Positions 14,449 to 14,666 of a stretch of DNA of 14,666 nt are shown here, one piece after another. The notes beneath the pieces were generated by a model. That model searched no databases. It saw only the letters and a program-made list of their open reading frames with translations, and had not been told where the DNA came from. The DNA lies in NCBI GenBank assembly GCA_903872005.1, contig CAIQJD010000406.1, positions 1-14,666 of the forward strand, given 5' to 3'. Position numbers and translations under genes: made by a program. Every line of letters starts with the position of its first letter. The first letter of the stretch is position 1. This DNA is from an uncultured bacterium (GTDB taxonomy: Bacteria > Chloroflexota > Anaerolineae > JACIWP01).

Positions 14449-14666
14449 ATGAATCACGAAACTGTCAAACGCATTGTTTGTATTGAAGACGAGATGGAAA
14501 TGATAGACCTGATCCAGCTCATTCTCGGGCGCCGCGGATTCGAAGTCACCGGCGCATCGGGTGGGAAGGAAGGGCTGGAATTAGTGCGCGGCACGCACCC
14601 CGACCTGGTCTTGCTGGACCTCATGATGCCCGACATGGACGGTTGGGAAGTATACCAACAAATGAA
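14449..14666 (+). CDS. Response regulator, receiver domain (3' end beyond window)
   Basis: The first 72 codons of a CheY-like receiver domain. The acidic pocket is IEDE (Glu13, Asp14), and the phospho-acceptor is Asp57 in LVLLDLMMPDMDGWEV, a fully canonical pattern. The gene runs off the window, so the output domain, if any, is unknown; it may be a single-domain regulator, an OmpR-type factor or the start of a longer hybrid. The start has AGGAG 4 nt upstream. It is divergent from the exonuclease gene. No partner kinase is visible on this side; the kinase at the left end lies across the composition boundary and should not be assumed to be its partner. Confidence 0.9.
   Translation, partial: MNHETVKRIVCIEDEMEMIDLIQLILGRRGFEVTGASGGKEGLELVRGTHPDLVLLDLMMPDMDGWEVYQQM

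Overview
The window looks like a piece of a bacterial chromosome, most likely from an environmental Chloroflexota-type organism. That placement is inferred from protein style (MEDS-PAS-GAF hybrid kinase, FtsH sequence style, FlK-like thioesterase) and was not tested by any search. Nine protein-coding genes are supported and two run off the window edges. I see no tRNA, rRNA, CRISPR array or insertion sequence.

Positions 1-4211 (minus) hold most of a very large hybrid sensor histidine kinase: MEDS, three PAS, two GAF, kinase core, a receiver lacking its phospho-acceptor aspartate, and a second receiver cut by the left edge. Behind its own promoter lies a metallo-beta-lactamase-fold hydrolase (4270-5121, minus). 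A compact divergent regulatory region (about 5122-5344) has back-to-back sigma70-type promoters, a small inverted repeat midway between them and a terminator-like hairpin in the rightward leader.

Positions 5345-10089 (plus) form a surface-glycan type operon: two GT4-like glycosyltransferases, a GT9 (heptosyltransferase-like) enzyme, a class I SAM methyltransferase and an unrecognised 81-residue protein. Gaps are short, one gene pair overlaps, and an internal promoter may serve the last two genes. A perfect 13-bp hairpin at 10109-10143 separates this operon from the convergent unit to its right.

Positions 10171-12443 (minus) encode FtsH followed, through an ATGA overlap, by an FlK-like hot-dog thioesterase. 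The FtsH has HEAGK where the zinc motif HEXXH should be, so it is probably a proteolytically dead AAA+ unfoldase. Base composition also changes inside this gene. To the left, DNA is GC-rich and crowded with the palindrome GCCGGC (about 100 copies by hand count, the last at 11217). To the right of about 11.8 kb, DNA is lower in GC and has none. The reading frame continues through the change, which falls near the conserved Walker A codons. This could be a chimeric assembly join or a real recombination/transfer boundary.

Positions 12693-14666, in the lower-GC style, carry a CDF metal cation transporter (plus), an exonuclease III family DNA repair enzyme (minus, sharing a TTAA stop overlap with the transporter) and the start of a response regulator (plus, cut by the right edge).
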